A stretch of 64,000 nucleotides of DNA from Acorus gramineus (GCA_030737835.1 CM060855.1:7169786-7233785), one strand, 5' to 3'. Positions 34,488 through 47,740 are shown, counted from the stretch's first letter. Made by a program: numbers and translations. Notes: generated by a model from the letters alone, not told the origin.

Positions 34488-37400
34488 ATGACCTTCCACA
34501 GATCCACAATGGCGTCGTCTTCGATCGGATCCGCGCTTCTCCTCCTCCTCTTCTTGGGCGCCGAAGCCTCCTTGCACGACTACTCGAAGGACAGGTTCGT
34601 CCACAAGGGAAACGCTTTCGTCCTCCACGGCGGCAGCGAGGGTCTCTACGGCTCCATCGCCGAATCCAACGGCAGCTCCTCCTCCTCCTCCGCCGCCGCC
34701 GCTTCCAATGGGGATTCCTTCATCCGGTAAACCCTCCGATCCCTGGCTCTCATATTGGTTTCGTTTTAGATCTGTGGTCCATATGTGAGTACTTGTTCGG
34801 ACGATTCGAATTTCGGTTGATATATGAGGCGTGCTTCGTGTTACATGGCCTGTCGATTGCGTGATATATGTTTGAGCCATTTCGTTGTAAAGTTGTTTAT
34901 GTCGGGGACTTGCATTACGTGAAATTCCCATTCCCATTGAAAAAGATTGGTCATTTATTAATCAGTGGTTGTCCATGTTTTTTTGGGTGGGGGTGTGGAT
35001 TTAGAGTTTATTATACAGAAAAAATTTATGTTGATGACTTGATGTTTCATTGAAATTCTAATCTGAGATGAAACTAAGTAGTTATGTACTATTCTTACAA
35101 GATTAGTCGTGTGCAGAGATGTTAATAAATTTAGCTCGAATCGTGTTGGCCCTGTGACTGTTGTAGCTGTGAAGAATTTCTATTATGTTCTTTGTCATAG
35201 CTGGATTGTTTTCTAACTTACATGGCATTTGAATTAGTTGGATGATTTTCCCTAAAAAGAAAACATCAAGGAATGCACTTGCTTGTCTGGGAGCATCTGC
35301 AAGTCCTGCTTTAATTTTAACCAAAACCTCGTATCGTGTTTGAAATCAGTTTTGAGAAGATCACATTCACGAGGACAAAGGAAGCTGCGGAATCGAAAGA
35401 AAACGACCCCAATTTGGTTCAAGTCGTCATTTTTGAGGTGGAGGACCGCGAATCAATAGGTGGATCTGCTTACGGTGGCCAGAGAGCTATATGTTGCACT
35501 CCCGATCTGGCCAAGATGGAGTCGTGTAAGGAAGGGGCCATCATTTACCGGTCCTCGAGTAAGAATCCCGGTTGGCCTCAAGTATTTGGCGTGTCGTTTG
35601 AGGGGACAGGTCTTGTTGCAGCAATGCCATCAAAGACCATACCCGTTACAAAAACTGGGATGTACAATCTTTATTTCATGTATTGCAATCCAAAACTGGA
35701 AGGGCTGCTTGTGGAGGGGAAGACAATTTGGAAGAATCCAACTGGGTATCTTCCAGGAAGGATGGCCCCACTCATGAATTTTTATGGATGCATGTCCCTT
35801 GCTTTTGTGATACTTGGACTCTTCTGGTTCTATCAGTATGCGAGGTTCTGGAGAGAGGTCCTTCCACTTCAAAACTGTGTAACCGCTGTGATAGCTTTGG
35901 GTATGTTAGAGATGACTTTGTGGTACTTTGACTATGCAGAGTTCAATGAAACTGGAGTTCGTCCAACTGTTATTACCATGTGGGCTGTGACATTTGGTGC
36001 CATTAAGAGGACAGTATCTCGAGTTATTATCCTTGTAGTCTCTATGGGCTTTGGGGTTGTGAGGCCTACTCTGGGAGGTCTCACTTCGAAGGTGCTTTTG
36101 CTCGGGACGACGTTCTTCATTGCGTCAGAGGTTCTTGAACTTGTTGAAAATGTCGGCACAATAAGTGATCTCTCTGGTAAGGCAAGACTCTTTTTGGTCC
36201 TTCCAGTGGCGTTCCTTGATGCGTTCTTCATCCTATGGATTTTCATTTCACTGTCCAAAACTCTGGAAAAACTCCAGGTACCTCTTGAATTTAGAGATTC
36301 CCATATCTTTCTTCTAATGCATTTCTTGATTATTTTTGTTGGTAAATTCATTTTAGTGCTTCACAGTATCTCTTCTGGATGTAAATGCTTACAGGCAAGA
36401 CGAATGACGGCCAAATTAGATATTTACAGAAAATTTACAAATGCATTGGGTGTAGCTGTTGTTGTATCTGTCGGTTGGATTGTTTACGAGGTAATTTACA
36501 CATTAAAAGTAATTATCTATTCCTGTGAATTTCGATAGCTCTGGAGTTGACTGACAGTTAATCATCCCCGTCTAAGTTTATACCATATTGTCCATATTCT
36601 TTACAAGTGCGGTTCTGGAAGTTGTGTGAGGCATACATGATACATCAGTTGAAATGTGGGCTTTCTTATTTGGATCAATGAGACATAATTCTATCTTGTG
36701 TAATTGTGCCTTCGCAAATACGGAAAGCATTGGACTGTGTCAATCCATAATGTAGAGGTTCTTGTCACTTGCAATCTATCCATTTAAATCTGATATTGTC
36801 TTCATAAATCATTATAAAATGCGGAGGATTGATTCAATAGCTTTTTATGATGGATTTCTTAAATTTTGTCATAAACAGCCAGCCTGATATAATATTATCT
36901 AATGCAGCTTTACTTCAAGTCGACTGATGTGTATAATGAGCTGTGGCAGAGTGCATGGATCATCCCTGCCTTTTGGCAAGTGCTTTCGTTCTCTCTCTTG
37001 TGCATCATCTGTGCTCTTTGGGCCCCCTCTCAGAGTTCAACGCGGTAAATTCATGCTGTCCTATTACTGTTCAGCTTTTCCATATTAACCATTCAATTTT
37101 TTTTTCTCATAAAAGAAATCCTATCAAATTTGTACTGGTGTATCTATTCAAAGTGTTATGTATGGTCATATTTCTCAAGGGAGTACATAATTTTGATAAT
37201 CATAGGAAAAAGGATAATGGAGTTTGTTCCTCAATTATGATTAGGTTTGACCCACCAGTAAATTGATCATTAGAATGCGGATTCATCAAAGCACAAAGTA
37301 TAATGTTAACATCACAATTTTTTTTATGTGTCTGACAGGTTCGCCTACTTAGATGATGGGAGTGAAGATTTCAACAAAGCAGAAACTCTTGGCTTCATAA

Positions 37401-37519
37401 GTCCAGGTCCTGTCCTCTCGAAGGACACCCGCGACTCTTCCCCCACTTCAAATGCCAATGTCTTGCACTCCATCAACGTTAGCTCAGATGGGGATATGGA
37501 GGAAGACAAAAGGGAATAG
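34488..37519 (+). CDS. TMEM87-like lung-7TM (GOST family) membrane protein
   Basis: Seven-transmembrane protein of the GOST/lung-7TM family; TMEM87 relatives act in the Golgi and endosome-to-Golgi traffic, and plant members have been listed as candidate GPCRs. Exons 34488-34726, 35350-36277, 36395-36490, 36908-37044 and 37339-37519 join in frame to 526 aa. A signal peptide (about 1-27, LLLLLFLGAEAS) precedes a lumenal domain (about 28-218) with paired cysteines (ICC, CNP). TM1 starts near 222 (MNFYGCMSLAFVILGLFWFY), and six more hydrophobic segments run to about 458 (WIIPAFWQVLSFSLLCIIC). Motifs KNPTGYLPGRMAPLM and SRVIILVVSMGFGVVRP are family-typical. The tail is cytosolic and acidic (DGDMEEDKRE). 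The second ATG at 34509 (ACAATGGCG) has better context and may be the true start. In Arabidopsis a relative adjoins EXO70D1; here EXO70D lies 12 kb away. Confidence 0.92.
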
Positions 37520-38059
37520 CCACTGTTTTGCATCTCAGAAAAATCATCTCTGGAAGATTTGCTCAATTGCTCTGCCGCTGCGTTTCGCCCTATCAGCGAC
37601 CACAGCCTCTGGACGGGATAATTCATTATTAGAATTAGAATCTTAGATGGTGCTCTTCTTTTTCTATACTTTTATTTTTATTCCATGCATTCGGATTTTA
37701 ATGGGTGTTAGAAATCATGGAAGTCAGAATCAAACAATACCCAAATCCATAGTCATACTTAAACAACAGTTTGCATCTTCAGTGGACCTATTTGTTTCAT
37801 GTATGGAGCAAATAATTCAAATTTATTTACGGATGAGGTTTACGGTTTGGCATTCATCTCTGTGTTTTTTTTTTATGCAATCAATGGATGATCTGTTTAA
37901 TCTTCTTTTCTGACAGTATGGTGGCTTTGTCTCAACAAATTTATAGGTTCCAGAGACATAAGCTATTCTAAGATTTATACTTGTTTTAGGAATAGATAAC
38001 TTTATCAATGAAATATGTGATTTTCTTGTTGTTATAATTTTTTGTTATTCTTATTGAAA

Positions 38060-38395
38060 AATGTAATAATAAAACTTGAGTCGTTTGGTTGATGAAGAAT
38101 ATAACGTGAATAAAATATAAAAAGTTGATTGACCACGTGAATCTCATTGATGTATAAGAGGTGATAATAGGTGATTTGATGTGATAACATGTGATTTGAC
38201 AAGTGGACCTCTTATACTAGTGGAGGAATAACACAATTTCAGGAGGGCATAAAATACAAAAACTAGTTTATTATCACCTAATTCTGCATAGCTATACCCA
38301 CCTATTCTTTCAACCCAAACTGCATTTTTTTTTATTCTCCTCTATTCCCACTAATTCCTTCCTTATTCTTTTACCCAAACGCCCGCTAAAATGAA
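38060..38395. mobile_element. possible hAT-like MITE beside the MULE-MITE
   Basis: The left part reads GAGTCGTTTGGTTGATGAAGAATA and the right part, complemented, reads AGCGGGCGTTTGGGTAAAAGAATA, both followed by AT-rich inner arms. Paired GTTTGG ends are common in short plant DNA transposons. The ends match only loosely and no target duplication was found. Confidence 0.3.
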
Positions 38396-38419
38396 CATCT
38401 TTTATTTCCTTTTCACAAA

Positions 38420-39245
38420 GAGCATGTCTATCCCCACCAAGCATTTCCCTTAACCCATCAATCAAAAAATAAAAGAGGTGTTTTTCATGTTCCCACCGAT
38501 CTGGCCAGTTCGATCAAACTTGATCGCAACTTTAAGTTTTGTGCGACCGAACTTGGTCGTCATTTTATATTTTGGGCGACTTAACTTAGTCGTCATTTCA
38601 GGTTTTGAGCAATCGAACTTGGTCGAACAAGGTATGTGATAAAGCTTATAATTTTTTTTTTTTGAAACATAATCTCATGCAGTGTATCCTCCTTGGGTCC
38701 TTCATACCACTCCAAGTCTGAGTTGTAATGTAGGGAGAATCAATCATTATTCTTAAATGTAGAACATAAGAACAATTTTTTTTACATGAGTGATGAACCA
38801 ATTTTTAAAAGCCAAATATAAAATGTGTTTGGATCAACTGATATGCTTTTTTTGTTTTCAAACAAAGAATTCGTTTAATTACGAATTCAAACGAAACTTA
38901 AAAATGATATATATTTGTCTAATAAGATATTTTTCTATAAAAATTTGAATTAATTAAAAATATACTTACTTACATTTTTTTCAGTCCCTTAACTATTGTT
39001 TGGATAAAAGAATAAATGCAGAATATAATGGATAAACCCAAAAATTTATTTGTTTACAAAGAATATGTAGATATAGTTCTGGATTCTATTCGACCAATTT
39101 AAAAATCTGAAATGATGATTAAGTCATCGCCCAAAACCTTAAATGGTGACTAAGTTCGATCGACCTGGATTAGTGAGAACGACCAAACACCGGTTTTTTT
39201 TTTATGGTGGGTTAAGGAAAATGTTTGGTGGGGATAGACACGCCC
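38420..39245. mobile_element. MULE-type MITE, copy 2, with perfect 9-bp TSD
   Basis: Element of 826 bp flanked by TTTCACAAA at 38411-38419 and 39246-39254. Terminal inverted repeats are strong: left GCATGTCTATCCCCACCAA, right (complement) GCGTGTCTATCCCCACCAA, continuing through CATTT-CCTTAACCCA. Arms contain repeated units such as GACCGAACTTGGTCGTCA. Same orientation as, and similar throughout to, the copy at 21741-22571. No ORF, so mobilised in trans. It sits about 150 bp beyond the 3' end of Cupin_5 gene A. Confidence 0.9.
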
Positions 39246-39402
39246 TTTCACAAATGTCACTTGTAAGATCTCATACGGTAAACCATGCTAGAGTGGCTCA
39301 AACACCAAAACAGAACTTCCAGAAGAAAAAAAAAACAAAGCAACAATATATAGTTTATGATGGCTCCTCAAAACTGGAAGGCAAAGGTTTTGTTTATCTC
39401 AT

Positions 39403-42400
39403 TCAGTTGGAGAGAGTGAGATATTGAATGAAGGGTTCAGCATGGGGAGCTAGACCTATGACATCAGCATAGGTGGCGAGCTCAAAGTCTTGGAACTGAA
39501 ATGCAGGTGCGCAGGTGCAGCCTACCAGAGAGTAATGTTGTTCGAGGTCCCTCTCCGGAGCCTTGACGAGGGAATTACCATCCGGTGCGTAGGACTCGAT
39601 GTCTTTTGTTGGGAATGAACCAAACCACACGTTCGGTGGAACTGTGTATTGGGGACGATGGCCCGCCTCGAGATCGGTGCCAAGGATGGTCAGCTTGATG
39701 TGGCCTTCATTGCTCAACTCAAACACCTGTGTATATAAAACAATCCAAGTCCATCGGAAGGTAGATTGATTTGTGCTTATATCACAAGAACCAAACTTAA
39801 CCTTTTCATAGAACTTACATTATAGTTTGTGTTAAGAGTGTGAAATGCGGGGTTACCTACTTTGAAATCCCCCTTCTGCCATCAGGATAACAAGAGCATC
39901 ATATTGGCAAGTGAGGTGTTTTTCATGTCCATTCTAATGATCAGACACACAAGGCAGAACAGAAACTTTTTCTTGCCATTCATTGTTATTGCTTATTCAA
40001 GTGGAATGCAATAGTTTTTTGGCATTACGGTCTTCTGAAGGATACTTCAATTATGTGGAATTTGGTGAGTGGTAACACTTGCAAGTAGTAAAGCCACTTC
40101 TAAGAACAAAACAGAAAGAATAATAATCACAGAGAACAGGTTCTACACGGTCAAACATGTTGATCTTCTCCCTATGCTTAGCATTTTCAGATATCAATCC
40201 GCAAAAGGTCTGATATTTACAAGTAGATTTACGTTAGCTAAACAGCAAAGTTCTGGCATACCGTGAGAGGTTCTCCCATGTAGAAATGCCAGGTTTCGGC
40301 ACATGGGATGCGATGGAGATGTGAGACACTCCCGGAAGGAAGCAAGAAGTAGATGGCTGTGCTGATAGGACGATCAACCTTATCTGAAAGTGTTCCAATT
40401 AGTAGGCATTTCGGATGGACAGGCAGAATATAATACATTCGCAAAATAAAGTTAAAGAAGAGAATTTATACAGCATATTTTAGAAATGTATGCAAGCTTT
40501 GAAAAATAATATGGAAATAGGTGCATGATAGTTGTCTAATAAGCAAGATGACACAGAGTAATGAATAATTTCACTGCCTATTACCATCCATGGTAATTGC
40601 TATATACTATTAATTACTCTGAACTAAAGAATCTACAAGTTTCTTATTCTTGAGTTACTTCTGTTGAATGTGTTATTTTTGTACCATACATCTACTATCT
40701 TCGAAGAAATGTGTAATTCTCAATTATATCATATTGTTTATAGGATAGATAGTAGTAGTATAGAAAATCTTTTACAAAATTGTTCAACATTTTTCGAAGC
40801 ATGAATAATAATATAACTTTTGCATAGAGCCATAGATAACTGAATATCATGGGTTGTATAATTTTCACAAGTTTGTTAAAACTCTGGAAATTCATCAGCA
40901 GTCCCTTGATACTGCCTATTCCACTTCCAAGTTCATCTAAATATGTATAAATCAGAAGATATAAAAGTTAGGACAGTGCTTATTATGAAATATGGATATT
41001 TGATCAAAGCTTGTTGTTAACAAAGAGAGCTATCATTATAAAAATGGAATTCAAGTCACCTTATTCAGAGATTTACCTTAATCTACTATCAATTAGGTTT
41101 GGGTAAAGGGTATATATGAATTAATAAAGTGATATATCAGCTAAAGATGTCCACACCTTGTACATCCATATGTCCCCAAATTATGTCTTTCACCTAACTC
41201 GTAAGGCCATGACAGATTTTTCTTATGAAATTTTCATGAATAATAAAGTGATGTAACTTGGTGGAAGTTTCTCCATAGGTTCTATATAACAACAGGCATG
41301 GAAGCTCTGCCGGAGCATTACCCCCGTTTGGATATGGAATAGCCCAGGGAATAAGTGAAAATAAAGCATAATATGTGTTTTTTGTTGTTTGGATGTAGGG
41401 AATAGCCAGGGATAAACTATGTCGGAATAAACTGGTATAAAGTGATATATGGATTCCAACTAACCCCTAGAATTAAAGTTATTCCAGGTTATTCCACCCA
41501 AAGAATATGTGGGCCCACTGTCAAATCAACTGTCATCACATCTAATAAATCACATGTTAAATCAATTATTATTATTTTTCACATTTTATAAATCTTTATC
41601 CACACTTTATTCATATTTTACCCAAACAACAAAAAATTTATTATTATGTTTCTCAATACAAAATCACTTTATTTTTATTTATACTCACTTATGCCAGAAT
41701 AACTGTATACCCAAGAATAAGTCATATTCTACATCCAAACGGGGGAGAGTGCATGAGTGACATTCCTTGAAAAATTAGCAATGTAGTCTGATGTATACTT
41801 GCATGATTGCTGATACCCAGTTGATCACAACATCATTACTTCAAGTCTCAAGCTATACCCTCTTACACCCAGTGTCTACATCTATATCAATGAAAAACAG
41901 ATACTGCTGTTATACTAAACCACTGAAATACTCTTTTAACAGCAATATTTATTTATTTTTTAAAAAAAGAATCATAAACATCAGTTATATGAGTAGCATA
42001 AACAAACATAGCCACTAGAACATAATTAATTCAAAAACCCCATTGATATGGCATCAGAAAATCATCAACTTGCAACAATAGCAGTGTCACAGTCTAATAC
42101 TGCATAACAAGATTCAGTAAACAATGTAACATGAGACCTAAAAATTTATAAGGTCAAACAATTAGTACCCACATCATCAAATTAAAAAAAAAAACAATGG
42201 AATTCAATTATCACAAAAAAAAAAATACTCAACAACACAATATTTAACATGTTCTCTGAAGGTGATGGGTGATCAAGAATCTAATCTCTTTCTTTTTTCT
42301 TTTTTTTTAAAAAAAAAAGCAATAGAAATAGAGATTTGGGTAGAGACATTGGTTTTACATTGATTTGGAAGCTGAGATTTGGAGAGGGTGATCGAAGAAT

Positions 42401-42482
42401 CTCTGAATGTCTCGGAGAAGTATCCCCCTTCTGGGTGTGGCTTCAGGTCCAACAACTCCGCTATTTCTGAAGATTTCTTCAT
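39403..42482 (-). CDS. Cupin_5 (DUF985) family protein, tandem copy A
   Basis: Small RmlC-like cupin of the DUF985/Cupin_5 family (yeast YML079w type); the biochemical role is not established. Minus-strand exons 42359-42482, 40262-40383 and 39403-39726 give 189 aa. Landmarks: N-terminal SSEIAELLDLKPHPEGGYFSE, then RPISTAIYFLLPSGSVSHLH and the cupin strand HRIPCAETWHFYMGEPLTV, followed by GHRPQYTVPPNVWFGSFP, a YSLVGCTCAPAFQFQDFEL strand, and PHAEPFIQYL near the C-terminus. Intron 1 (about 2 kb) carries a fold-back MITE at 41321-41745. A CT repeat lies in the leader. Exon lengths 124/122/324 are identical to those of its neighbour at 43777-46376, showing tandem duplication. Confidence 0.9.
41321..41745. 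mobile_element. fold-back MITE in intron 1 of Cupin_5 gene A
   Basis: The left end CCCCCGTTTGGATATGGAATA and the right end (complement) CCCCCGTTTGGATGTAGAATA form inverted repeats, and the inner arms match for about 100 bp more (ATAAGTGA..AAATAAAG, then TTTTTTGTTGTTTGG). The flanks show only a vague repeat (GAGCATTA versus GAGTGCAT), so the target duplication, and therefore the superfamily, is uncertain. Confidence 0.6.
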
Positions 42483-42484
42483 TC

Positions 42485-42517
<33 letters not shown>

Positions 42518-43776
42518 AGTCAGTGATTTTGCAGCTCCCTTCGAAATGAATGAAAATCGATCCGAGCCCGTCCAATGGATAAGACACACAACTGCCTTTG
42601 TTGGACTTTGTTGTTAAAAAAAGGTGTCTCCGGTCGGTGGTGGGTGAAGACTGGACTATAGTTTTGTCGGTATCTGAATCAGGATTTACGTGAAATTAAT
42701 CTTTCAAGGTAATATTTATACATAATGTTTGTGTAAACGAATGAATTTGCATAGTTGCTCCCTAAAATTAGCTTATATCAATATCCCACTCACTTCTTGT
42801 TTATATTTTTATTATTTATTTTTAATCAAAATTATTTATATATGTGATGATGAAAGAATGTACCATTCTCTCTCGTCCAGGTGTTTATGACTTTTGTAAA
42901 AGTTTATTGTCCTTTTATTAGTGATTCAGGCTAGTACATGGAAAATATTTATCAAATGTTAGATTACCGAATCTAATTAAGATATGGATATCGTTTTTGA
43001 ATTTTATTTGAATGCAAGTACTAAGAAAAAACTTGACCAGCCCCTCATTTCATTTATTTCTCCGGATAAAATGTCAAACACCTTTATGAAATTTGTACAA
43101 TATATCCCATCTTCAAACCTCTTGATTTTATTCCTAACCCAAGCTAACCAGTTCTAATAATTTTTAAAGATTTTATTTTAAAAAATATCATATTTAATTT
43201 AAACTATTGTTTATCGCACACGCGGTCCCAGATTTTGAAAAAAGTGAATAGATTTTAGTTGTAAAAATAAATTTTCAAAAATCCAACTAAAATATGTTTT
43301 CAAGAAAGTTATTTTAAAAGAAAAGTTATTTTTTAAACTTGTTTTTAAACATATCCAATATTAATTTTTGCTGTGAATATCTCAATGGACCAATAAAAAA
43401 TGCCGGTGCAATATTAACAATGCATGATGTATGATGCATTGTATGCACGATTGCACAGCTTTTGCGATTGCATGAAACTGAAAGTTGCTTCTAGAATCGT
43501 ACAATCAAATAATTTTATTGTATCAACTTTCTGCACACAGATTTCAGATAAATAGTTTCAAAAGCTACGATTTTCAAAATCCAAGGGAACAACACAGGAT
43601 ACTTAACAGAGAATAAAATATTGTCTTCAAGTCACCAACAATATTCCTTCCCAGTTCCTAGTCCATCATTCCCACAACATATGAAAATGAGGACAGAGGA
43701 ATACCATAACAATACTGCAGAATATATCACAAAGTTCAAACCAGTGGCCATTAATAACTGGCATGGATTGGACCTT

Positions 43777-46376
43777 TCAATTAGGGCGAGTTAGATATTG
43801 GATGAACGGCTCGGCATGAGGAGCTAAAGCAAGAAGCTCAGCACGAGTAGCAAGCACATTGTCTTCAAACTGGAATGCCGGAGCACATATTACCCCGACC
43901 AGAGAGTAATGGTGCTCAGCGTCCCTCCTTGGAGCCTTGATGAGGGAAGTTCCATCGAATGAATAGGATTCAACATCCCTTGTCGGGAATAATCCAAACC
44001 ACACATTTGGTGGAACTGTGTATTGGGGACGGTGACCAGCATCTAGATCGGTACCAAGTACAGTCAACACGATCTTGCCATCGTCCCTCAGCTCAAACAC
44101 CTGAAAATAGAGAATAAATAAGCAGATCTGTGAGTGTGGATAAGTAATGCATTATATATTGTTCCAAGGGTATAGGCGCTGCATTATTTGATTTCATGAA
44201 AAGTTTCATTGCCAAAATTCTATACACTATTAGATGTTTGATAGTAGAAGATTATGTTCTCAAATACAGGGCCCCCCAATGGAATGATATACTCTTTCTA
44301 ATACATAATCTAAGTAGTAGAGAAAATAATGCAGACAGTGAAAGGGTCTCCCATATAGAAATGGAAGCTTTCAGCACATGGGATGCGGTGGATGTATGCA
44401 AAACTTCCAGAGGGCAGCAAGAAGTAGATAGCGGAGCTGACTGCACGATCAACCTTGTCTGCAAATGCCCCCAATTAGACAGCAAGACGATAAAGTTAGC
44501 TCTACATCAAACAAGTTTGTCATTATCACAGATGGTAACACTGATCACCACAAAATTGTTTAAAAATTAAATATATCACACAATGGTTTAGGTATGGGAG
44601 AGAGTGAGCAAAAGTAACACATGACCAGCAAAAGAAAATTTAACTATATCTAACCAATGCCGTACTTTGCTGAGGAAAAGTTAACAAAATAAGTGAATAC
44701 ATTGATACACATACACACATCATTCACAAACAAAATACACCATCAGGCACATTCTGCCCACATTTATATTTTACTGAAATCATCATTCTACAACTTATGG
44801 TCCAGTTTTGAAATATGATTATTAAGAAGAAAAAAGTTCTCATTGTGACATTTTCAAGGTAGATTATATGTCACTTTTTAGGTTGACATCCTGCAATGAA
44901 CATTGAACATACTCTTTCGGACTGTAATATATGCTTACATGATCTCCCTCCCTCCCACTATAAAGGCCAGAATTACAATCATAAATAATAAAAATTTATA
45001 GTCTATAAGGGAATGTGAAATACAAGATTCAATCGTTTAGTCTATGTTCGCTTTAAGTATAAATATGCATTACAATCTGATCGAGTTCGCACCCAGTGCA
45101 ATCTCAGTTTGAATAATTAAGTAACCTTCCAAGTGAATATCAATTATGAGGTTCAGCCTTTCAGCCTATTGTAACTATAGGTGTGATGTGAGCATCTTAT
45201 AATAGCAACCCCTCCTAGGAATGTTTTTCCTTCAATTGCATATTTTACAATGTCTGTACAATCATTCAAGTTTTAGCACCTAAAAAGGAAACAGAGAATT
45301 AAACTGTGTGATTGCCTGTAACCCACTCGTGGCTTGACTCCTTGGCTAGACTCTAGAGTCATGGATTTATCTCCCACAGACTTACCTGATCACATGGTTT
45401 ATGGATGATTCTATGCATTCAGGGTTTTCCCAGCTTATGTTAATGTTCCTCGTCACTAAAATATATATATATACACATACATACAAACAACCAAAACTCT
45501 ACTATCAAACTCAAGTATCACAATCACCTTCAGCCAAGCATATTGTTTGCAACCTTACGAACCATTTAATCATTGACGAACCTCAAAATTTTGAAATAGG
45601 AAGATGGTACCATGGTCGGCCTTGTACCTAGGCGACCAAGGCCCACCCCCCACATGAGGAGGGCCCCAAAATCTCTATAAATAAATAAAAAAAACATTGT
45701 ATCCCCTATTTTGTTGGGGTTTTTATTTTATTATTGAATTATTTCATTTTATTTTTTAAAACTCAATCCACTTCTTTTTAATTGCTTCTTCTAGTGTGCT
45801 CCTAATTTATCTTATACATTTTTTATTTACATAGAAAAATCTTTTTTTTTTTTTAGTTAGGGTCAATCGCATAAAAGAATTGAAAAATTAAATTTCAAAA
45901 AACTAAACTTTTTGTGATGGTAATCATAAAAATATTTGTCTCAGGGCCAGCCCTGGATGCTACATACATAACAATCATTGATAAGTTGGCCAGAAAAAGG
46001 CATTCACTAGAGAGAGAAAGACCCAGTAAACAAGACACAATCAAATTCATTCCCAAAATGAAAGTAAGTACAAAAAAAAAAAAAAAAAAAGAGGAAAATT
46101 AATTATGAATCCCAAATAAAACAAACTTCTAATAGAAAGCATCACCAATAAAAATGGCAAACTAAAGTTGTAAAAAAGCATGTGTAAATACAAGATTTGT
46201 GTATGTATTCGAAAAATGAAAAGAAGATATTGGAGGGTTTTTTATAATGTACATCGATTGGGGAGCAGAGATTTGGAGAGGATGATTGAAGAATCCCTGA
46301 AGGTCTCTGAGTAGTATCCCCCATCTGGGTGAGCTTTCAAGTCCAACAATTCCGCCACTTCTGAAGCTCTCTTCAT
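43777..46376 (-). CDS. Cupin_5 (DUF985) family protein, tandem copy B
   Basis: Paralogue of the gene at 39403-42482, 189 aa, exons 46253-46376, 44337-44458 and 43777-44100 with the same sizes and phases. It begins MKRASEVAELLDLKAHPDGG and keeps the cupin strand HRIPCAESFHFYMGDPF, the GHRPQYTVPPNVWFG block, YSLVGVICAPAFQFED and PHAEPFIQYL. Differences from copy A cluster in surface loops (for example SVSHLH versus SFAYIH before the cupin strand). The exon 2 donor is GTCTGC, weaker than the GTATGC of copy A. The start is set by alignment with copy A; an in-frame ATG farther upstream would add a Glu-rich, non-conserved extension. Intron 1 contains hAT-like debris. Confidence 0.9.
45600..45960. 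mobile_element. hAT-like element debris in intron 1 of Cupin_5 gene B
   Basis: The left part has GGTCGGCCTTGTACCTAGG then GGAGGGCCCCAAAATCTC; the right end, complemented, starts GGCTGGCCCTGAGACAAA. GGGCCGGCCCTG termini with GGGCCCCAAAAT inside are typical of a common plant hAT-derived family. A matching 8-bp duplication was not found, so the borders are approximate. Confidence 0.35.
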
Positions 46377-47740
46377 TCTTTCTTCTTCCTCCTCCTCTTC
46401 TTCTTTTCTCTCTCTCAACAACAATTCATGTTTTAATAATAAGGGATAAATGCATATAACCCCGTGCAATAATAGAAAATACAAAAAAAACCCTGTTTTC
46501 TTTCAAAATCCAAATAACCCCCCAAAAACCCAACTGAAATGCAAGTACACCCTTCTACCAGTTAAATTAACATGTGAGCTGACTGAATTTAACCCTACCT
46601 ATAATATATTACATGTATACCCTTCCCCAATGCACAGTCCCATCACTAACCAAACTAAACACCATTCTCGAATCTCGCTAGTGCAGCAGAGGGTCCCCCC
46701 GCAAAACTATAACAAATAGTATGCCGTATTTGAATTTCTTGGGGGGGTTATTTGGATTTTGAAATAAGACGGGGAACACTGGTCCAGCGGCTGTGATTTC
46801 GAAAGGGTTTGTGCTTCCCGTCAAATTACAGAATGGTCCTCGCTATTTGTATGAATGAAAAAGAGGGCATTTGGTGTATCGTTGTTCCGTTTGGAAAGAT
46901 AACGCGGGCTGGTGTAATCCCGATCAGTTTTGTTTTTAGCGCCGAGAAGCTGATACATTCCTGCAGTCCAGCAGTACATGAAAAATGAAATTTTTTTTAT
47001 TTTTATAAATTTTTAGGGAGCTGGATCGATTTTTCCCTTTAATTAAATGGACATAATATAGCTCACAAACCATGTGTACTAGGTATGTCTCTAACCTAAG
47101 AGCCAACACTTGCAATTTTCATTGAATTTTAGTCGAGGCTTCAGTGATACACCCTACCTTCTGCTTTATCCAAAAGGGCCCTGAGATCCTTTTCTACTAC
47201 ATTCCTCTTTATTGGGAGGTCAATTCATCATGGCACAACAACCTGGACAGGTAAAATGAGATCCTTCTCTTATTCACATATTATAAGACAACATGAGAAC
47301 CTGCTCCACTGTAGACCAGAAAGGCATGTGCACCTGCTTGTGTGTGATGTATGCTTGTGTTTGTTGGTGGTTGCAAAAAAAAAAGGGCAAAAAAAGGGAG
47401 ATGATGATGATGATGACGAGTGATTGGAGCCTATGTTCAAACATCGTAACTTCAGATGTTTCCCTGGATAATTAGCTAGATGTATGAATGAACATTTGAC
47501 GGCCATGTATTCTGACCTGCTCAAAAGTCAAATTCTGTGGTCCCTTGTGATAAGAATTGTTAAACCAACTGAAATGCTTTAGATGATAACCCTACATTGG
47601 ACCATCTGATATATGAAAAGAGAGTTGAAAACCTTTAGTTCTATATTCACCCTCCATATGTGATCTGTGAACCATTCGTCTCATTTTTTTTCTTCCATGT
47701 GACAAGCTCACCTTTTTGTAGCCTACCTGTGGAAGTACAG
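46377..47740. other. upstream region of Cupin_5 gene B, no gene seen
   Basis: Presumably holds the promoter of the minus-strand cupin gene. One feature stands out: ATG GCA CAA CAA CCT GGA CAG followed by a consensus donor (gtaaaa) at about 47231-47252, which might be a tiny first exon for the small ORF at 47741-47959 that also begins MAQQ. Beyond this nothing is recognised. Confidence 0.3.

Noticed and set aside
36278-36394. Open read-through of intron 2 of the TMEM87-like gene
   Set aside because: Strong donor and acceptor signals and family alignment across TLEKLQ|ARRM show this 117-nt stretch is an intron; it merely lacks a stop.
46377-46484. Upstream in-frame ATG for Cupin_5 gene B
   Set aside because: The extension is a Glu/Arg repeat over a GAA-type microsatellite and has no counterpart in copy A.
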